A stretch of 49,553 bases of DNA from an uncultured Bacteroidota bacterium (GCA_903854725.1 CAINWZ010000049.1:1-49553), one strand, 5' to 3'; positions 24,900 through 36,734 are shown, counted from the first letter of the stretch. Numbers and translations are program-made. The notes: generated by a model from the letters alone, not told the origin.

Positions 24900-25916
24900 A
24901 TGCAAGAAATCTTTAAAATATATGGCTGGAAAGTAATTAGTTGCGAACCTATACATCAGGGTTTAATTAATAGTACTTATTCTATTCAAACCACTACAGG
25001 CAACTTTATACTACAATCCATTAACCATCATGTATTTAAAAGTCCTAAAGCTATTGATGACAATATCAATACTATATCCACTTATTTACATTCTCATAAC
25101 CCAAAGTATTTATTCACTCATTTAGTGCAAGCTCAAAATGGGAATACATTAATAGAGTGGGAGGGTTCTTATTATAGAGCTTTTCACAAAATAGATGGAT
25201 ATGCCTTAAGTGTTTTAGAAAATGAACAGCAAGTAGAAGAAGCTGCCCAGCAATTTGCTCAATTTACTTTTGTTTTAAAAGATTTTAACGCTGTTACTTT
25301 ACAAGATACCCTACCACAATTCCATGACTTACAATTTAGATATCATCAATTTACTGAAGCACTACAAAATGGAAATGCAAAAAGAATTGATGAAACAAAA
25401 GAGGCTATTTTATTTTTACAGTCGCATAAAAAATATGTTGGCACTTATTCTCAATTTATCCAACATGCAGAAGTAAAAAAAAGAGTTACGCATCATGACA
25501 CCAAAATTAGTAATGTGCTTTTTAATAAAATAAATGGCCAAGAAAAAGCCATTTGTGTTATTGATTTAGACACCGTCATGGCCGGCTATTTTATTAGTGA
25601 TGTAGGGGATATGTGTCGCACTTGTTTATGTGCTGTTTCAGAAGAAGAAAAAGATGTAAATAAAGTGGTAATAGATTCCTTAAAATGGGAAGCCTTGCAA
25701 AAAGGGTATTTACACTTTATGAAAGAAGCGCTTTCAACTTTTGAAAGGGACCACTTTTTTTTCGCTGGTCAATTTATGATTTACATGCAAGCACTTCGCT
25801 TTTTAACAGATCACTTAAACAATGACAGCTATTATGGTGCTAGTTATGAAGGGCAGAACTTAGTGCGTACCTTAAATCAAATACAATTATTAGAGCAATA
25901 TAATAAACTTAATTAG
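24900..25916 (+). CDS. aminoglycoside phosphotransferase-fold kinase, N-acetylhexosamine 1-kinase (NahK)-like
   Basis: Kinase of 338 aa with the APH/choline kinase fold. The N-lobe begins INSTYSIQTTTGNFILQ, the catalytic loop is THHDTKISNVLF with Asp200 and Asn205, and the metal-binding segment is CVIDLDTVMAGY with Asp222 and Asp224. The HDTK-x-x-N and IDLDTVM pattern is that of NahK-type kinases, which phosphorylate GlcNAc/GalNAc at C1, rather than of antibiotic kinases. It sits 72 bp divergent from glycosylasparaginase and converges with the amidohydrolase gene. The product of either neighbouring glycan enzyme would be a fitting substrate; exact specificity is inference. Confidence 0.82.
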   Translation: MQEIFKIYGWKVISCEPIHQGLINSTYSIQTTTGNFILQSINHHVFKSPKAIDDNINTISTYLHSHNPKYLFTHLVQAQNGNTLIEWEGSYYRAFHKIDGYALSVLENEQQVEEAAQQFAQFTFVLKDFNAVTLQDTLPQFHDLQFRYHQFTEALQNGNAKRIDETKEAILFLQSHKKYVGTYSQFIQHAEVKKRVTHHDTKISNVLFNKINGQEKAICVIDLDTVMAGYFISDVGDMCRTCLCAVSEEEKDVNKVVIDSLKWEALQKGYLHFMKEALSTFERDHFFFAGQFMIYMQALRFLTDHLNNDSYYGASYEGQNLVRTLNQIQLLEQYNKLN

Positions 25917-25937
25917 TATACTCTTTTGCACTCTTTT

Positions 25938-27398
25938 TTAGTTATCTCTATAATTTAAAGCAGGAGCACGATCTCCTAATAAAGCCTGATATTTATAATC
26001 TCCTTTTTGCTTTATGAATTCTTCTTTAGCTTTTACAATAATGGCGGGTTGTGTAAAATAATCAATGGCTGTCATTGCCATCACTTTGGCTGCATTAAGC
26101 ATTCCCTTCGCCGCAATATCAGTAGTACCGCATGATACTGCCTGCCAACTATGTGCTGGTGTACCGGGAACCCAAGTAGCAGTACTTAATCCAACAGTAG
26201 GAATGGTATAGCTCACATCACCCACATCGGTAGAACCACCTCCAGCTGTTAATTCTACTTTCATAGGAAAAACTTTTTGCGCATCTTCAATAGGAGGGAT
26301 ATTCCCTAAAAAACTTTTTTGTAAACTTTTGGCAAAAAGTTTTTCTTCTTCCGTATAAGGTATACCACCAATAGATTCTAAGTTAACTTGCATTACATCG
26401 GCCAATGTTTTATTTAACAATAAATCATGTGTACCATCAATTACTTCAAACTTCATTGTCGTCCCTGTACCAATGGCAGCACCTTCTGCTGCTTTAGTCA
26501 CTCTATTAAATATTTCAACTACTTTATCTCTTTTTGGATGACGTACATAATAAAATACTTCTGCAAAATCAGGCACTACATTGGGTGCTTTACCACCATT
26601 GGTTATAACATAATGGATACGCGTTTCTTGTGGAATATGTTCACGCATCATGTTAACCATATTATCCATTGCCTCCACTGCATCTAATGCAGAACGTCCT
26701 AGCTCTGGAGATCCTGCAGCGTGTGCAGACACACCATAAAATCTAAACTTAGCAGACTTATACGCTAAGGCACTTTTCATTGTCACTTCATTTTTATTAC
26801 CAGGATGCCAATGTATTGCAACATCCACATCATCCATCACACCTGATCTTACTAAATAAACTTTACCGCCACCGCCTTCTTCTGCAGGACTTCCATACAC
26901 TCTAACGGTTCCTTTAATTTTTCCTGACGCTATTAATTTTTTTATAGCAATGCCAGCTGCAACAGAGGCAGTTCCAAATATATCATGGCCACAACCATGT
27001 CCTGCAATTTTATTAGGGATGATTGCTTTTTCAGGATTACTTCCTTCTTGTGCAAGTCCTGGTAAAGCATCATATTCTGCTAATATGCCTATGATGGGTT
27101 TACCAGATCCATAAGTTGCCATAAAAGCAGTAGGCATTTCACCTACGCCAGTAGTTACATTAAAACCTGCTTCTTTTAAATGTTGCACATGCAAGGCAGC
27201 ACTTTTAGATTCTTTAAATCCTATTTCAGCATACTCCCATAATTGTCTTGTCGTTTTTTTATCTTGTTCGTAGGAATTATTTAAAATTGTTTTCACTTCC
27301 TCTTTAGCTTTTTGAATAGCAGGATCTACTTGAGCTTGAACCGAATCAATGTTTAAGGTTAATAAGAACAATACCACAAAAAATAATGAACGATACAT
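25938..27398 (-). CDS. exported M20 family amidohydrolase (AbgB-like)
   Basis: Metal-dependent amidohydrolase of 486 aa related to p-aminobenzoyl-glutamate hydrolase subunit B. A signal peptide occupies about 1-22 (ends DSVQAQ). Metal ligands are in HGCGHD at 134-139 and the catalytic EE at 173-174 in SPAEEGGGG; the dimerisation lid domain lies around 200-330 (AHAAGSPELGRSALDAVEAMD), and the last ligand His is in GTPAHSWQA. Substrates of the subfamily are N-acyl or peptide-like amides. It follows the GH109 gene by 33 bp on the same strand and so belongs to the same transcript. Substrate unknown; an N-acyl amino sugar or glycopeptide amide is conceivable but untested. Confidence 0.9.
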   Translation of the reverse strand: MYRSLFFVVLFLLTLNIDSVQAQVDPAIQKAKEEVKTILNNSYEQDKKTTRQLWEYAEIGFKESKSAALHVQHLKEAGFNVTTGVGEMPTAFMATYGSGKPIIGILAEYDALPGLAQEGSNPEKAIIPNKIAGHGCGHDIFGTASVAAGIAIKKLIASGKIKGTVRVYGSPAEEGGGGKVYLVRSGVMDDVDVAIHWHPGNKNEVTMKSALAYKSAKFRFYGVSAHAAGSPELGRSALDAVEAMDNMVNMMREHIPQETRIHYVITNGGKAPNVVPDFAEVFYYVRHPKRDKVVEIFNRVTKAAEGAAIGTGTTMKFEVIDGTHDLLLNKTLADVMQVNLESIGGIPYTEEEKLFAKSLQKSFLGNIPPIEDAQKVFPMKVELTAGGGSTDVGDVSYTIPTVGLSTATWVPGTPAHSWQAVSCGTTDIAAKGMLNAAKVMAMTAIDYFTQPAIIVKAKEEFIKQKGDYKYQALLGDRAPALNYRDN

Positions 27399-27431
27399 AC
27401 ATTAAAAATTTAAAAAGTGTTGGGGAGTCGG

Positions 27432-28838
<1,407 letters not shown>

Positions 28839-28981
28839 TTAGGTATACAAAATACTAATTAAACCTGAATATTGTATTCAAATACATCAAGATTTAGCGC
28901 TATGAAACTACTTTATAGAAGCTATAGAAAGACCCTATAACCCTATAACTATACTATATCAATACCATATGTTCTTATGAT

Positions 28982-29019
28982 CTACTTATACTGATTTACA
29001 GTTACTTATCCTGATTAAA
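28982..29019. repeat. tandem 20-bp-period direct repeat upstream of GH109
   Basis: ACTTAT-a-CTGATT at 28984-28996 recurs as ACTTAT-c-CTGATT at 29004-29016, with further matching flanks. The exact 20-bp period, about two helical turns, is what a dimeric or tandem-binding regulator would need. It lies about 160 bp upstream of the GH109 start. Confidence 0.45.
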
Positions 29020-29072
29020 CCTATTATTTGTGCTTATAATTAACATTATGTTAAATAATCTATTAGAAGTAA

Positions 29073-29092
29073 ACCCCCGATTGCTCGAGGGT
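29073..29092 (-). terminator. hairpin with GCAA tetraloop, likely terminator of the gyrA-TPR region
   Basis: On the minus strand ACCCTCGA pairs with TCGGGGGT (one G-U pair) around a GCAA loop, a stable GNRA tetraloop. It is followed by TTTACTTC, a weak T run. It lies about 45 bp past the TPR gene stop codon. Confidence 0.5.
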
Positions 29093-29110
29093 CACTTAGT
29101 ATACTTTTAA

Positions 29111-29127
29111 GGTATTTAATAAATACC
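29111..29127 (-). terminator. AT-rich hairpin after the TPR gene
   Basis: GGTATTT and AAATACC form a perfect 7-bp stem with a 3-nt loop, 11 bp beyond the stop codon of the TPR gene and followed on the minus strand by TTAAAAG. Weak alone; it may act with the GC-rich hairpin just beyond it. Confidence 0.4.
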
Positions 29128-29137
29128 TGCAGCTTGC

Positions 29138-30502
29138 CTATTGATACTTGTCGTGTAACTTATCATAGATATTAAACTTAGCGTCAAATTCGTCAGAAGC
29201 TTTTTGATCTTTCCCTCTAGTTTTGTCTCTTTTATATGCATATAAAGTGGCTAAGAAATCGACCGATCTTGAAGCCACATTCTTTTCACCTCTTTCTAAT
29301 TTTTCTTTGTCTTTGATAACATTGTAAGCTTTGTCAATCCACTCTATGGCTGCATCTACTTTCTCTTTAATTGGAATATCTAATGCGGTATTCAATTTTC
29401 TTACAGAATCTAATTGTGATTTATATTGCGCATCATAAGCAGCTTTCTTTTTAGGATCTTTTGGAGCTGGTGGCTTATTGGCGTTGATAGTTTGTAGCGC
29501 TTTTATATTGTCTGACACTTTCTCATCTAAAACAGTGAATTGATTATAATAACTAATGCCTGCGTTAAAAGCAGCTGCAAAATTCTTATTATTCATGGTA
29601 TATGCTTTTTTATAAGCTTCAGCAGCTTTAGCAATGTACTTATCTGAATTATCTTGACTTACACCTTCAGCGCTCTTTCCTGACATAAACATATCGCCAA
29701 ACATTTGGCATTCTAGTTCTGATATACTACCACCTGCTAATAATTTATCAAACATGGCTACTTTTTCTTCAATGCTTAAGTTCTTGTCAATATAATCTGT
29801 TCCATATTCTACCCAACTTTCTTTAGGATAAGCTGCTGTAGCCACAGCTAAATATGTATCAAATTGTGCTTTATCTTTCTTGTTAGTAAGTTGAATTAAT
29901 AAATATCTGTAAACATCCACTAATTCTGGAGTCACTACTTTGTTATCAATTAATCTTTTATAATAAAAAATGGTTTCATCTAAATTACCCGCATTTTGGT
30001 TTGAATAGCCTGCATATATAATCGCAGTGGTATCAAACTTTTGTTTAGAAGATGCCCAGCCTTGCGCAAATATGATATCAGAGTATTTTACTGCATTTAC
30101 AAAATGACCTGCTGCACCCTTCCAATCTTTTGCATTAAAATTATCTACCCCATTTTTAAAACTTTTAATATATACATCAAAGAACGCCTCTTGTCCATTA
30201 TCTTTGGCTAATTGTAAAGAAGCATCTAATTTAATATACTCATCTAGTGCCGTTTTAACTTCATTGTAAGCATTTGGATATTTAACTGCATCTTTATTAT
30301 AGCTGCTATATATTTTAGACTTCCAGTAAAAAGCCTGTGCTGTTGCAGCTAAACTTGCTTTTTTGGTCAAGATTTTATCATAATCAGCTTTTGCATCATC
30401 TGTTTTGCCAAGTAAAAGATTTGTTTTTACTTTATCGAAATCTTGCGCATGTACTGATTGCATTGCGATCAAGATTGTTAAAATTCCCATTAATTTTTTC
30501 AT
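29138..30502 (-). CDS. exported tetratricopeptide-repeat protein
   Basis: A 454-aa protein with a clear signal peptide (about 1-19, ends SVHAQ). The rest is alpha-helical with TPR-like helix pairs: residues about 30-60, 130-180 (KDWKGAAGHFVNAVKYSD), 170-210 (AGNLDETIFYYKRLID) and 275-315 (KAAEAYKKAYTMNNKNFAAAFNAGISYY). A lysine/proline-rich segment (PPAPKDPKKKAA) follows near 350. It probably acts as a protein-binding scaffold in the periplasm or outer membrane. It lies 104 bp downstream of gyrA on the same strand; a separate promoter is possible (TAACTTTA at 30533-30540 on the minus strand). Function unknown. Confidence 0.8.
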   Translation of the reverse strand: MKKLMGILTILIAMQSVHAQDFDKVKTNLLLGKTDDAKADYDKILTKKASLAATAQAFYWKSKIYSSYNKDAVKYPNAYNEVKTALDEYIKLDASLQLAKDNGQEAFFDVYIKSFKNGVDNFNAKDWKGAAGHFVNAVKYSDIIFAQGWASSKQKFDTTAIIYAGYSNQNAGNLDETIFYYKRLIDNKVVTPELVDVYRYLLIQLTNKKDKAQFDTYLAVATAAYPKESWVEYGTDYIDKNLSIEEKVAMFDKLLAGGSISELECQMFGDMFMSGKSAEGVSQDNSDKYIAKAAEAYKKAYTMNNKNFAAAFNAGISYYNQFTVLDEKVSDNIKALQTINANKPPAPKDPKKKAAYDAQYKSQLDSVRKLNTALDIPIKEKVDAAIEWIDKAYNVIKDKEKLERGEKNVASRSVDFLATLYAYKRDKTRGKDQKASDEFDAKFNIYDKLHDKYQ

Positions 30503-30606
30503 AGTGCTATTTTTATTATGAATTATTCCTGCTAAAGTTATAGTTTAAATTTAATGTATACTACTGATTTGTGTTGATCGGTTTTAAATATTGTTTTGTT
30601 ACTTAA

Positions 30607-33225
30607 TTATTCAACTATTGGATTTTCAGGAGCTTCCGTTACATCTGCAGTACCTTCAGTAGCATCAGTGCTTGAAGCAGTTGCTGCATTTTCAGATCCC
30701 TCTGCCCCTTCTTCTAAGTCTGCAATGGATTCATCCTGTTCTTCAATTTTAGAAGTAGCTGCAATTTCATCCCCTTCATCTAAACGAATTAAAGTAACGC
30801 CTTGTGTAGCACGACCCGCTTCACGTATATCCGTAATTCTAGTTCTAATGGTTACTCCAGATTTACAAGTAATGATTAAATCTTCTTTTTCTAATACATC
30901 CATAATACCCACTAAACTTCCCGTTTTTTCAGTCACATTAATGGTTTTAACACCTTTACCACCACGATTGGTAATTCTATATTCTTCTATCGCTGTACGT
31001 TTACCAAATCCTTGTTGACTCACCACCAAAATGGTACGGTCTTTATCGTCTTTATGCACGCATACTAAACCTACTACTTCATCATTTTCATTGTCCACTT
31101 CAATTCCTGCTACACCAATAGCGCCACGACCAGTTGGACGTACTTTCTCTTCAGGGAAACGAATCGCCCTACCCGATTTCACGGCCATCATGACTTCATT
31201 ATTGCCATCGGTTAAACGCGCTGCTAATAATTCATCTCCTTCGTTAATGGTAATGGCATTTACACCACTTACTCTTGGACGACTGAAATCTTCTAAACAA
31301 GTCTTCTTAATAATACCACGCTTAGTACATAAAATAATAAAGTGATTTTGTACATATTCTTTATCATCCAACTTACGTACTTCTATAATGGCTTTTACTT
31401 TATCATCAGGAGGTATTTGAATTAAGTTTTGAACAGCACGTCCTTTGCTTGTTTTTTCTCCTTCTGGTATTTCATACACACGCAACCAGAAACATCTTCC
31501 TTTTTCTGTGAAGAATAACATGGTATCATGTGTAGAAGCAATAAATAAATGCTCTACAAAATCTTCATCTCTTGTTTTGGTACCCATGGCACCACGACCA
31601 CCTCTTTTTTGTTGACGATATTCTGAAACAGCGGTTCTCTTAATATAACCTAAATGAGAAATCGTAATCACCACATCTTCTTCTTCAATTAAATCTTCCA
31701 ATTTCATTTCATCTGCTAAATATTGAATCTCAGTTTTACGCTCGTCACCAAACTTTTCTTTTACTTCTAATAATTCAGTTTTGATTAATTCAAAACGTAA
31801 ATGTTCGCTGCCTAATAATTCATTCAATGATTTTATAATTTGCATTAAATGCTCAAACTCTTCTTTAATCTTCTCACGCTCCATGCCTGTTAAACGTTGC
31901 AATCTTAATTCTAAGATGGCTTTAGCTTGAATATCAGAAATGCCCCATCCTGCTGTCATTAAACTTTCCTTAGCAGCTTCTGGATTGGCCGAGTTACGAA
32001 TTAAACGAATTACCTCATCTAAATGATCTAGTGCAATTAAATAACCTTCTAAAATATGCGCACGTTCTTGTGCTTTTCTTAATTCAAATTTAGCACGACG
32101 AATAACCACTTCCATTCTAAATTCAATAAACTCACTTACTAAATCACGTAAGTTTAAAATTTTAGGACGGCCTTTGCTTAAAGCCACATTGTTAATACCG
32201 TAGCTTGTTTGTAATTCTGTGAATTTAAATAATTGGTTGATGATCACTTGCGCTACTGCATCTTTGCGAAGCTCAATGACAATACGCGTTCCTTCACGTT
32301 TATTACTTTCATTATTAACATGCGTAATACCATCAATTGTTTTATCCACTACCAACTGACCTATACGATCGGTTAAATTATCTCTGTTAACTTGATAAGG
32401 AATTTCATTGATTACAATTAATTCTCTACCATTCGCTTTTGTTTCTACATTACATTTTCCACGAAGTACCACTCTACCGCGACCTGTCATTAGCCCTTGC
32501 TTCACCCCTTCCATTCCATAAATCACACCCCCTGTTGGAAAATCGGGTGCTTTCACAAATTGCATTAATTCTTCAACAGTAATATCTCTATTCTCAATGT
32601 AAGCAATACAACCATCCACCACTTCGCATAAATTATGTGGAAGCATATTGGTGGCCATACCTACTGCAATACCAGAAGATCCATTCACTAATAATTGAGG
32701 AATACGTGTAGGTAATACAGAAGGTTCTGATAAACTATCGTCAAAATTTAATTGAAAATCGACAGTGTCTTTTTCTAAATCATCTAACATCGCTTCAGAA
32801 ATCTTCTGCAATCTTGCTTCGGTATAACGCATAGCAGCTGGTGGGTCACCATCTTGGTTTCCAAAATTACCTTGACCATCTACCAATTTATATCGCATGG
32901 TCCACTCCTGTGCCATACGAACCAATGTATCATAAATAGCACTATCACCATGTGGGTGAAACTTACCCATTACTTCCCCGACAATACGAGCCGATTTCTT
33001 ATAAGCTTTATTGCTATTGTTACCCAACTCACTCATCGCATATAAAACTCTACGATGCACTGGCTTAAAACCATCTCTTACATCAGGTAATGCACGACCT
33101 ACTATCACCGACATAGAATAATCGATATAAGAGGTTTTCATTTGTTCTTCGATATTAACTTTTATAACACGGTCATTATCTTGGGTCTGTTCTGTACCTA
33201 AATTTTCGTTGATATTGTCTTCCAT
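30607..33225 (-). CDS. gyrA: DNA gyrase subunit A
   Basis: Breakage-reunion subunit of gyrase, introducing negative supercoils with GyrB; 872 aa. The N-terminal domain has [21 protein letters not shown] at 32-52 (quoted in family form), the quinolone-determining region [11 protein letters not shown] at 90-100 with the sensitive-type Ser95 and Asp99, and the catalytic Tyr134 in AMRYTE. The beta-pinwheel domain carries the GyrA box QKRGGRG in the middle of the protein, which separates it from ParC. The tail after about 825 is very acidic ([16 protein letters not shown]). The short N-terminal extension before the core (about 20 aa) is also acidic. Confidence 0.96.
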   Translation of the reverse strand: MEDNINENLGTEQTQDNDRVIKVNIEEQMKTSYIDYSMSVIVGRALPDVRDGFKPVHRRVLYAMSELGNNSNKAYKKSARIVGEVMGKFHPHGDSAIYDTLVRMAQEWTMRYKLVDGQGNFGNQDGDPPAAMRYTEARLQKISEAMLDDLEKDTVDFQLNFDDSLSEPSVLPTRIPQLLVNGSSGIAVGMATNMLPHNLCEVVDGCIAYIENRDITVEELMQFVKAPDFPTGGVIYGMEGVKQGLMTGRGRVVLRGKCNVETKANGRELIVINEIPYQVNRDNLTDRIGQLVVDKTIDGITHVNNESNKREGTRIVIELRKDAVAQVIINQLFKFTELQTSYGINNVALSKGRPKILNLRDLVSEFIEFRMEVVIRRAKFELRKAQERAHILEGYLIALDHLDEVIRLIRNSANPEAAKESLMTAGWGISDIQAKAILELRLQRLTGMEREKIKEEFEHLMQIIKSLNELLGSEHLRFELIKTELLEVKEKFGDERKTEIQYLADEMKLEDLIEEEDVVITISHLGYIKRTAVSEYRQQKRGGRGAMGTKTRDEDFVEHLFIASTHDTMLFFTEKGRCFWLRVYEIPEGEKTSKGRAVQNLIQIPPDDKVKAIIEVRKLDDKEYVQNHFIILCTKRGIIKKTCLEDFSRPRVSGVNAITINEGDELLAARLTDGNNEVMMAVKSGRAIRFPEEKVRPTGRGAIGVAGIEVDNENDEVVGLVCVHKDDKDRTILVVSQQGFGKRTAIEEYRITNRGGKGVKTINVTEKTGSLVGIMDVLEKEDLIITCKSGVTIRTRITDIREAGRATQGVTLIRLDEGDEIAATSKIEEQDESIADLEEGAEGSENAATASSTDATEGTADVTEAPENPIVE

Positions 33226-33283
33226 AGTGTTTATTTCTTTTTACCAAAAACGAGGCGTTTTTTTAGCCCATTTTGAGTGTAAA

Positions 33284-33291
33284 CGAAGATA
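33284..33291 (-). promoter_or_regulatory. candidate -7 box of gyrA (TATCTTCG)
   Basis: TATCTTCG on the minus strand lies 58 nt before the gyrA ATG and matches the TAnnTTCG variant. No -33 element is clear. Confidence 0.35.
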
Positions 33292-33410
33292 ACTTTTCAA
33301 GCCCTTTTTTACTAAATTTACTACCTAAATTTTAGGTTCTTTTATCCACAGTTGTGGGTAAGAATTGCTAACTTTAAAGCTCGGATTTTTAATGACTTAT
33401 ACCGTATAAA

Positions 33411-34730
33411 ATGAACCCACAAATTTTAGTTATTGGCGCAGGCAAATCGGCCACTGTTTTGATACAGTATTTACAAAAAAAAGCGGTTGAAAACAACTGG
33501 TATATTGTCTTAGCCGATGGAAATGCTGCTGTAGCTAATTCTAAGTGGAATAAGGCCCCCAACGGCCATGCAGTTGGTATTGATATCGAAAATAAGCAAA
33601 ACAGGGCTTCCCTTATCGAAAATGCCACAGTGGTGGTTTCTATGCTGCCTCCTACTTTACATTTTTTAGTAGCACAGGATTGTGTACACTTTTCCAAACC
33701 TCTTTTTACCGCATCCTATGTTGATGAAAATATGCGTTCTATTGAAACAGCCATCAAGGAAAAGAACTTATTATTCTTATGCGAAATGGGTTTAGACCCA
33801 GGAATTGACCATATGAGTGCCATGGAGATGATTCATTCCATTCAAGACAAAGGAGGAAAAATAACCGGCTTTAAATCGCATTGTGGCGGATTGATTGCTC
33901 CAGAAAGTGATAACAATCCTTGGCATTATAAAATAAGCTGGAATGCAAACAATATCATTTTAGCAGGTAAAGCAGGTGCTTTATATGTAGAAGAAGGACA
34001 AAATAAGCAGCTAAATTATAATCAATTATTTGATAATGCCCCAAGTATTGAAGTGCCAAGTATTGGAACACTTTCTTATTACCCCAACCGAAATTCATTG
34101 TCTTATATCGAAACCTATAGTTTAACCAATGTGCACAATTTTATAAGAACCACTTTAAGACATCCCGATTTTTTTCTAGGATGGAATGCCATTGTTCAAT
34201 TGGGATTAACAGACGAATCAACTATTGATTTAAAAGAAAATACGCGCATTAAAGATTGGATAAAATCACATATTACTGCACATCAATTAACAGCAAAGTA
34301 TGATGCTTTTTTACAAAATGATCTTATTAAAAAGAAATTTGATTTTATTGGATTTAATGACGAAACCCTTATCCCTGCTGCTTATAAAAGCAATGCAGCC
34401 ATTGTACAATGGATCCTAGAAAATAAATGGAAATTAGAACCAGCAGATAAAGATATGGTGGTAATGATGCATGAAATTTTCTACTCCATTGGTGCAAAAA
34501 ATTACTATGTACAAAGCAGTATGGTACAAAAAGGAATCAATGCCACAGAAACCGCCATGGCTACCACAGTGGGTCTGCCATTAGCCATGGGAGTTTGTGC
34601 TTATTTAAAAGGAGAAATTAAAATAACAGGTTTACATATTCCTACGCATCCTTCTATTTATAAACCTATTTTAAAAAGTTTAGCCGAAGAAGGTATTGTT
34701 TTCGAAGAAATAACAAAAGAGCTTTATTAA
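33411..34730 (+). CDS. saccharopine dehydrogenase family protein
   Basis: NAD(P)-binding oxidoreductase of 439 aa related to saccharopine reductase/dehydrogenase (Lys9/LYSDH type). The N-terminal Rossmann domain begins ILVIGAGKSATVLIQYL, then SMLPPTLHFLVAQDC and the substrate region EMGLDPGIDHMSAM with FKSHCGGLIAPESDNNPW. The C-terminal catalytic half has GALYVEEGQ, a SLSYIETY segment and the closing domain with ETAMATTVGLPLAMG. A role in lysine degradation through saccharopine or aminoadipate semialdehyde is likely, but no other lysine-pathway gene is adjacent. It converges with rnr, 9 bp away, and is divergent from gyrA. Confidence 0.88.
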   Translation: MNPQILVIGAGKSATVLIQYLQKKAVENNWYIVLADGNAAVANSKWNKAPNGHAVGIDIENKQNRASLIENATVVVSMLPPTLHFLVAQDCVHFSKPLFTASYVDENMRSIETAIKEKNLLFLCEMGLDPGIDHMSAMEMIHSIQDKGGKITGFKSHCGGLIAPESDNNPWHYKISWNANNIILAGKAGALYVEEGQNKQLNYNQLFDNAPSIEVPSIGTLSYYPNRNSLSYIETYSLTNVHNFIRTTLRHPDFFLGWNAIVQLGLTDESTIDLKENTRIKDWIKSHITAHQLTAKYDAFLQNDLIKKKFDFIGFNDETLIPAAYKSNAAIVQWILENKWKLEPADKDMVVMMHEIFYSIGAKNYYVQSSMVQKGINATETAMATTVGLPLAMGVCAYLKGEIKITGLHIPTHPSIYKPILKSLAEEGIVFEEITKELY

Positions 34731-34739
34731 AATAATTAT

Positions 34740-36734
34740 TTAAAGAGCAGGAGTTGTAGCTTTTGCTTGATCCCATTCATAATCTAATTGTCTTTTTTCT
34801 AAACTAGCTGCCACCACTTTAATAGTTACTTTATCGCCCATATTAAATTTACGGCCCGATCGCATACCTACTAAAGCATAATCTGATTCTACCAATCTAA
34901 AATCATCAAACTTTGATAAAGACATAATACTTACTAGCCCTTCACATTTATGTTCAATAGTTTCTACCCAAAATCCGAAGCTAGAAACACCACTTATAAT
35001 GCCTTCAAAACTATGCCCTAGGTAATCACGCATAAATTCAACTTGTTTGTATTTATTGGCGGCACGCTCCGATTCCATCGCAGCTCTTTCTCTTTCACTA
35101 CAATGCACACATTTTTGTTCTAATTCAGCGTCATTCATTGGATGTTCCAACAAAACAGATTGCACAATACGATGTACTAGAATATCTGGATACCTTCTTA
35201 TAGGTGATGTAAAATGACAATAGTATTCAAAGCCTAATCCATAGTGTCCAATATTTTCACTGGTATAAACCGCTTTGGCCATGGTTCTAATACCTAACTG
35301 CTCTAAAACATGTTGCTCAGGCTTCCCTTTAGCCGCTAACATTAAATTGTTAAAACTATGTGCGATTTGAGTAGGTGTAGAAATATCAAAAGGATAGCCA
35401 TGCTTTTTGGCAAAAATAACAAAGGGTGATAATTTGTCTTCGTTGGGTTGATCATGCACACGATAAGGGAAAGGAAGGGTTTCTTTTTTAATTTTAACCT
35501 GCCCCATTTTTTGTGCAATCAATTGATTCGCTTTTAACATCAGCTCTTCAATCAATTGATGCGATTCTTTACTTTCTTTAATAGTGATGCCAATAGGCTT
35601 TCCTTTTTCATCTAAAGTAAAACGTACTTCTTGTGAAGAAAAATTAATGGCGCCATTATCGAATCTCGCTTTTCTTAATTTTTGTGTCCAATCCAATAAC
35701 CATAATATTTCATTGGAATGATCCCCTACTTTGGTATCAATTATTTCTTGCACTTGTTCGTAGGTAAATCTTCTATCAGAATGAATAATTGTTTTGCCAA
35801 ACCAGGTATTAACAATTTTTCCTTGCGTATCTATTTCAAAGCATGCTGAGAAAGTTAATTTATCTTCATTAGGTCTTAAGGAACATAATTCATTTGAAAT
35901 TCTTTCTGGCAGCATTGGATATACTCTATCAGGTAGATACACCGATGTAGCTCTTTCATACGCTTCTTTATCTACAGCTGTATTAGGTTGCACAAAATGA
36001 CTCACATCTGCAATATGCACTCCAATCTCTAAATTCTTATTTGGTAACACTTGATAAGATATAGCATCGTCAAAATCTTTTGCATCTACAGGATCAATGG
36101 TAAAAGTAAGCACCTTGCGGTAATCTTTTCTTTTAGCCACTTCTGTAGCATCAATTTTATCTGATAATGTTTTGGCAAAGGCAACTACTTCATCACTAAA
36201 TGATAAAGCAAATCCTGCTTCAGCCACAATAGATTGCATGGCTAAATCATTTTCCTGCTCTGGTGTAAATATTCTTAACACTTCCCCTTCTGGTTTCCTA
36301 GAAGCTTTTTCCCACTTGGTTAATTGAACAATAACCCTGTCTTTGTCTTTGGCCCCATTTAGTTTACCCATTGGGATAAATATATCTGGCATAGGTGTTA
36401 CCGTACTTGGAATAAAAAATGCTATTTTTTCTTTGACCATCATGGTGCCAGCAAAAGACACTTGTTTTCTTTTAAGTACTTCTAATATTTTACCTTCTTT
36501 CTTTCCTGAAGATTGTCTAATTTTTGTAATCTTAACACTTACTTCATCCCCTTTCAGGGCAGTGTTAAAATCGTTTGGATAAATTAAAATGTCATTTTCC
36601 AAACCTGATACCATCACAAATCCCATACCCGATTTCGCAATATCAAGCACTCCTTTATAAGAAGTGACTATATGCGTATGTTTAGTAGTTGCTTTAGTCT
36701 TTTTTGTTTTCTTGTCGTTCTTTCTAGTTCCCAT
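34740..36734 (-). CDS. rnr: ribonuclease R
   Basis: Processive 3'-5' exoribonuclease that can digest structured RNA. The 664-aa protein has a lysine-rich start, two OB-type cold-shock segments (about 20-160), the RNB catalytic domain with TIDPVDAKDFDDA at 212-224 (metal-binding aspartates), GVHIADVSHFV and HFTSPIRRYPDILVHR, and a C-terminal S1 domain (GIISGVSSFGFWVE). The long basic C-terminal tail found in E. coli RNase R is missing. Last gene of a leftward operon: its start overlaps the lpxK stop by 11 bp. Confidence 0.94.
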   Translation of the reverse strand: MGTRKNDKKTKKTKATTKHTHIVTSYKGVLDIAKSGMGFVMVSGLENDILIYPNDFNTALKGDEVSVKITKIRQSSGKKEGKILEVLKRKQVSFAGTMMVKEKIAFFIPSTVTPMPDIFIPMGKLNGAKDKDRVIVQLTKWEKASRKPEGEVLRIFTPEQENDLAMQSIVAEAGFALSFSDEVVAFAKTLSDKIDATEVAKRKDYRKVLTFTIDPVDAKDFDDAISYQVLPNKNLEIGVHIADVSHFVQPNTAVDKEAYERATSVYLPDRVYPMLPERISNELCSLRPNEDKLTFSACFEIDTQGKIVNTWFGKTIIHSDRRFTYEQVQEIIDTKVGDHSNEILWLLDWTQKLRKARFDNGAINFSSQEVRFTLDEKGKPIGITIKESKESHQLIEELMLKANQLIAQKMGQVKIKKETLPFPYRVHDQPNEDKLSPFVIFAKKHGYPFDISTPTQIAHSFNNLMLAAKGKPEQHVLEQLGIRTMAKAVYTSENIGHYGLGFEYYCHFTSPIRRYPDILVHRIVQSVLLEHPMNDAELEQKCVHCSERERAAMESERAANKYKQVEFMRDYLGHSFEGIISGVSSFGFWVETIEHKCEGLVSIMSLSKFDDFRLVESDYALVGMRSGRKFNMGDKVTIKVVAASLEKRQLDYEWDQAKATTPAL

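Noticed and set aside
24828-24956. 43-codon extension of glycosylasparaginase
   Set aside because: It would place 43 residues before a Tat motif that belongs at the N-terminus and overlap the divergent kinase start.
24900-25916. Aminoglycoside resistance kinase
   Set aside because: The APH fold is shared, but the HDTK and IDLDTVM motifs and the neighbours point to a sugar 1-kinase.
30596-31345. Open frames antisense to gyrA, rich in Ser/Ala
   Set aside because: Translation is low-complexity and unconserved; the opposite strand is unmistakable gyrA.
33361-33376. TAACTTTA before the saccharopine dehydrogenase gene as a full promoter
   Set aside because: The last base of the box deviates from TAnnTTTG and the nearest TTG is only 14 nt away; kept as a possibility only.
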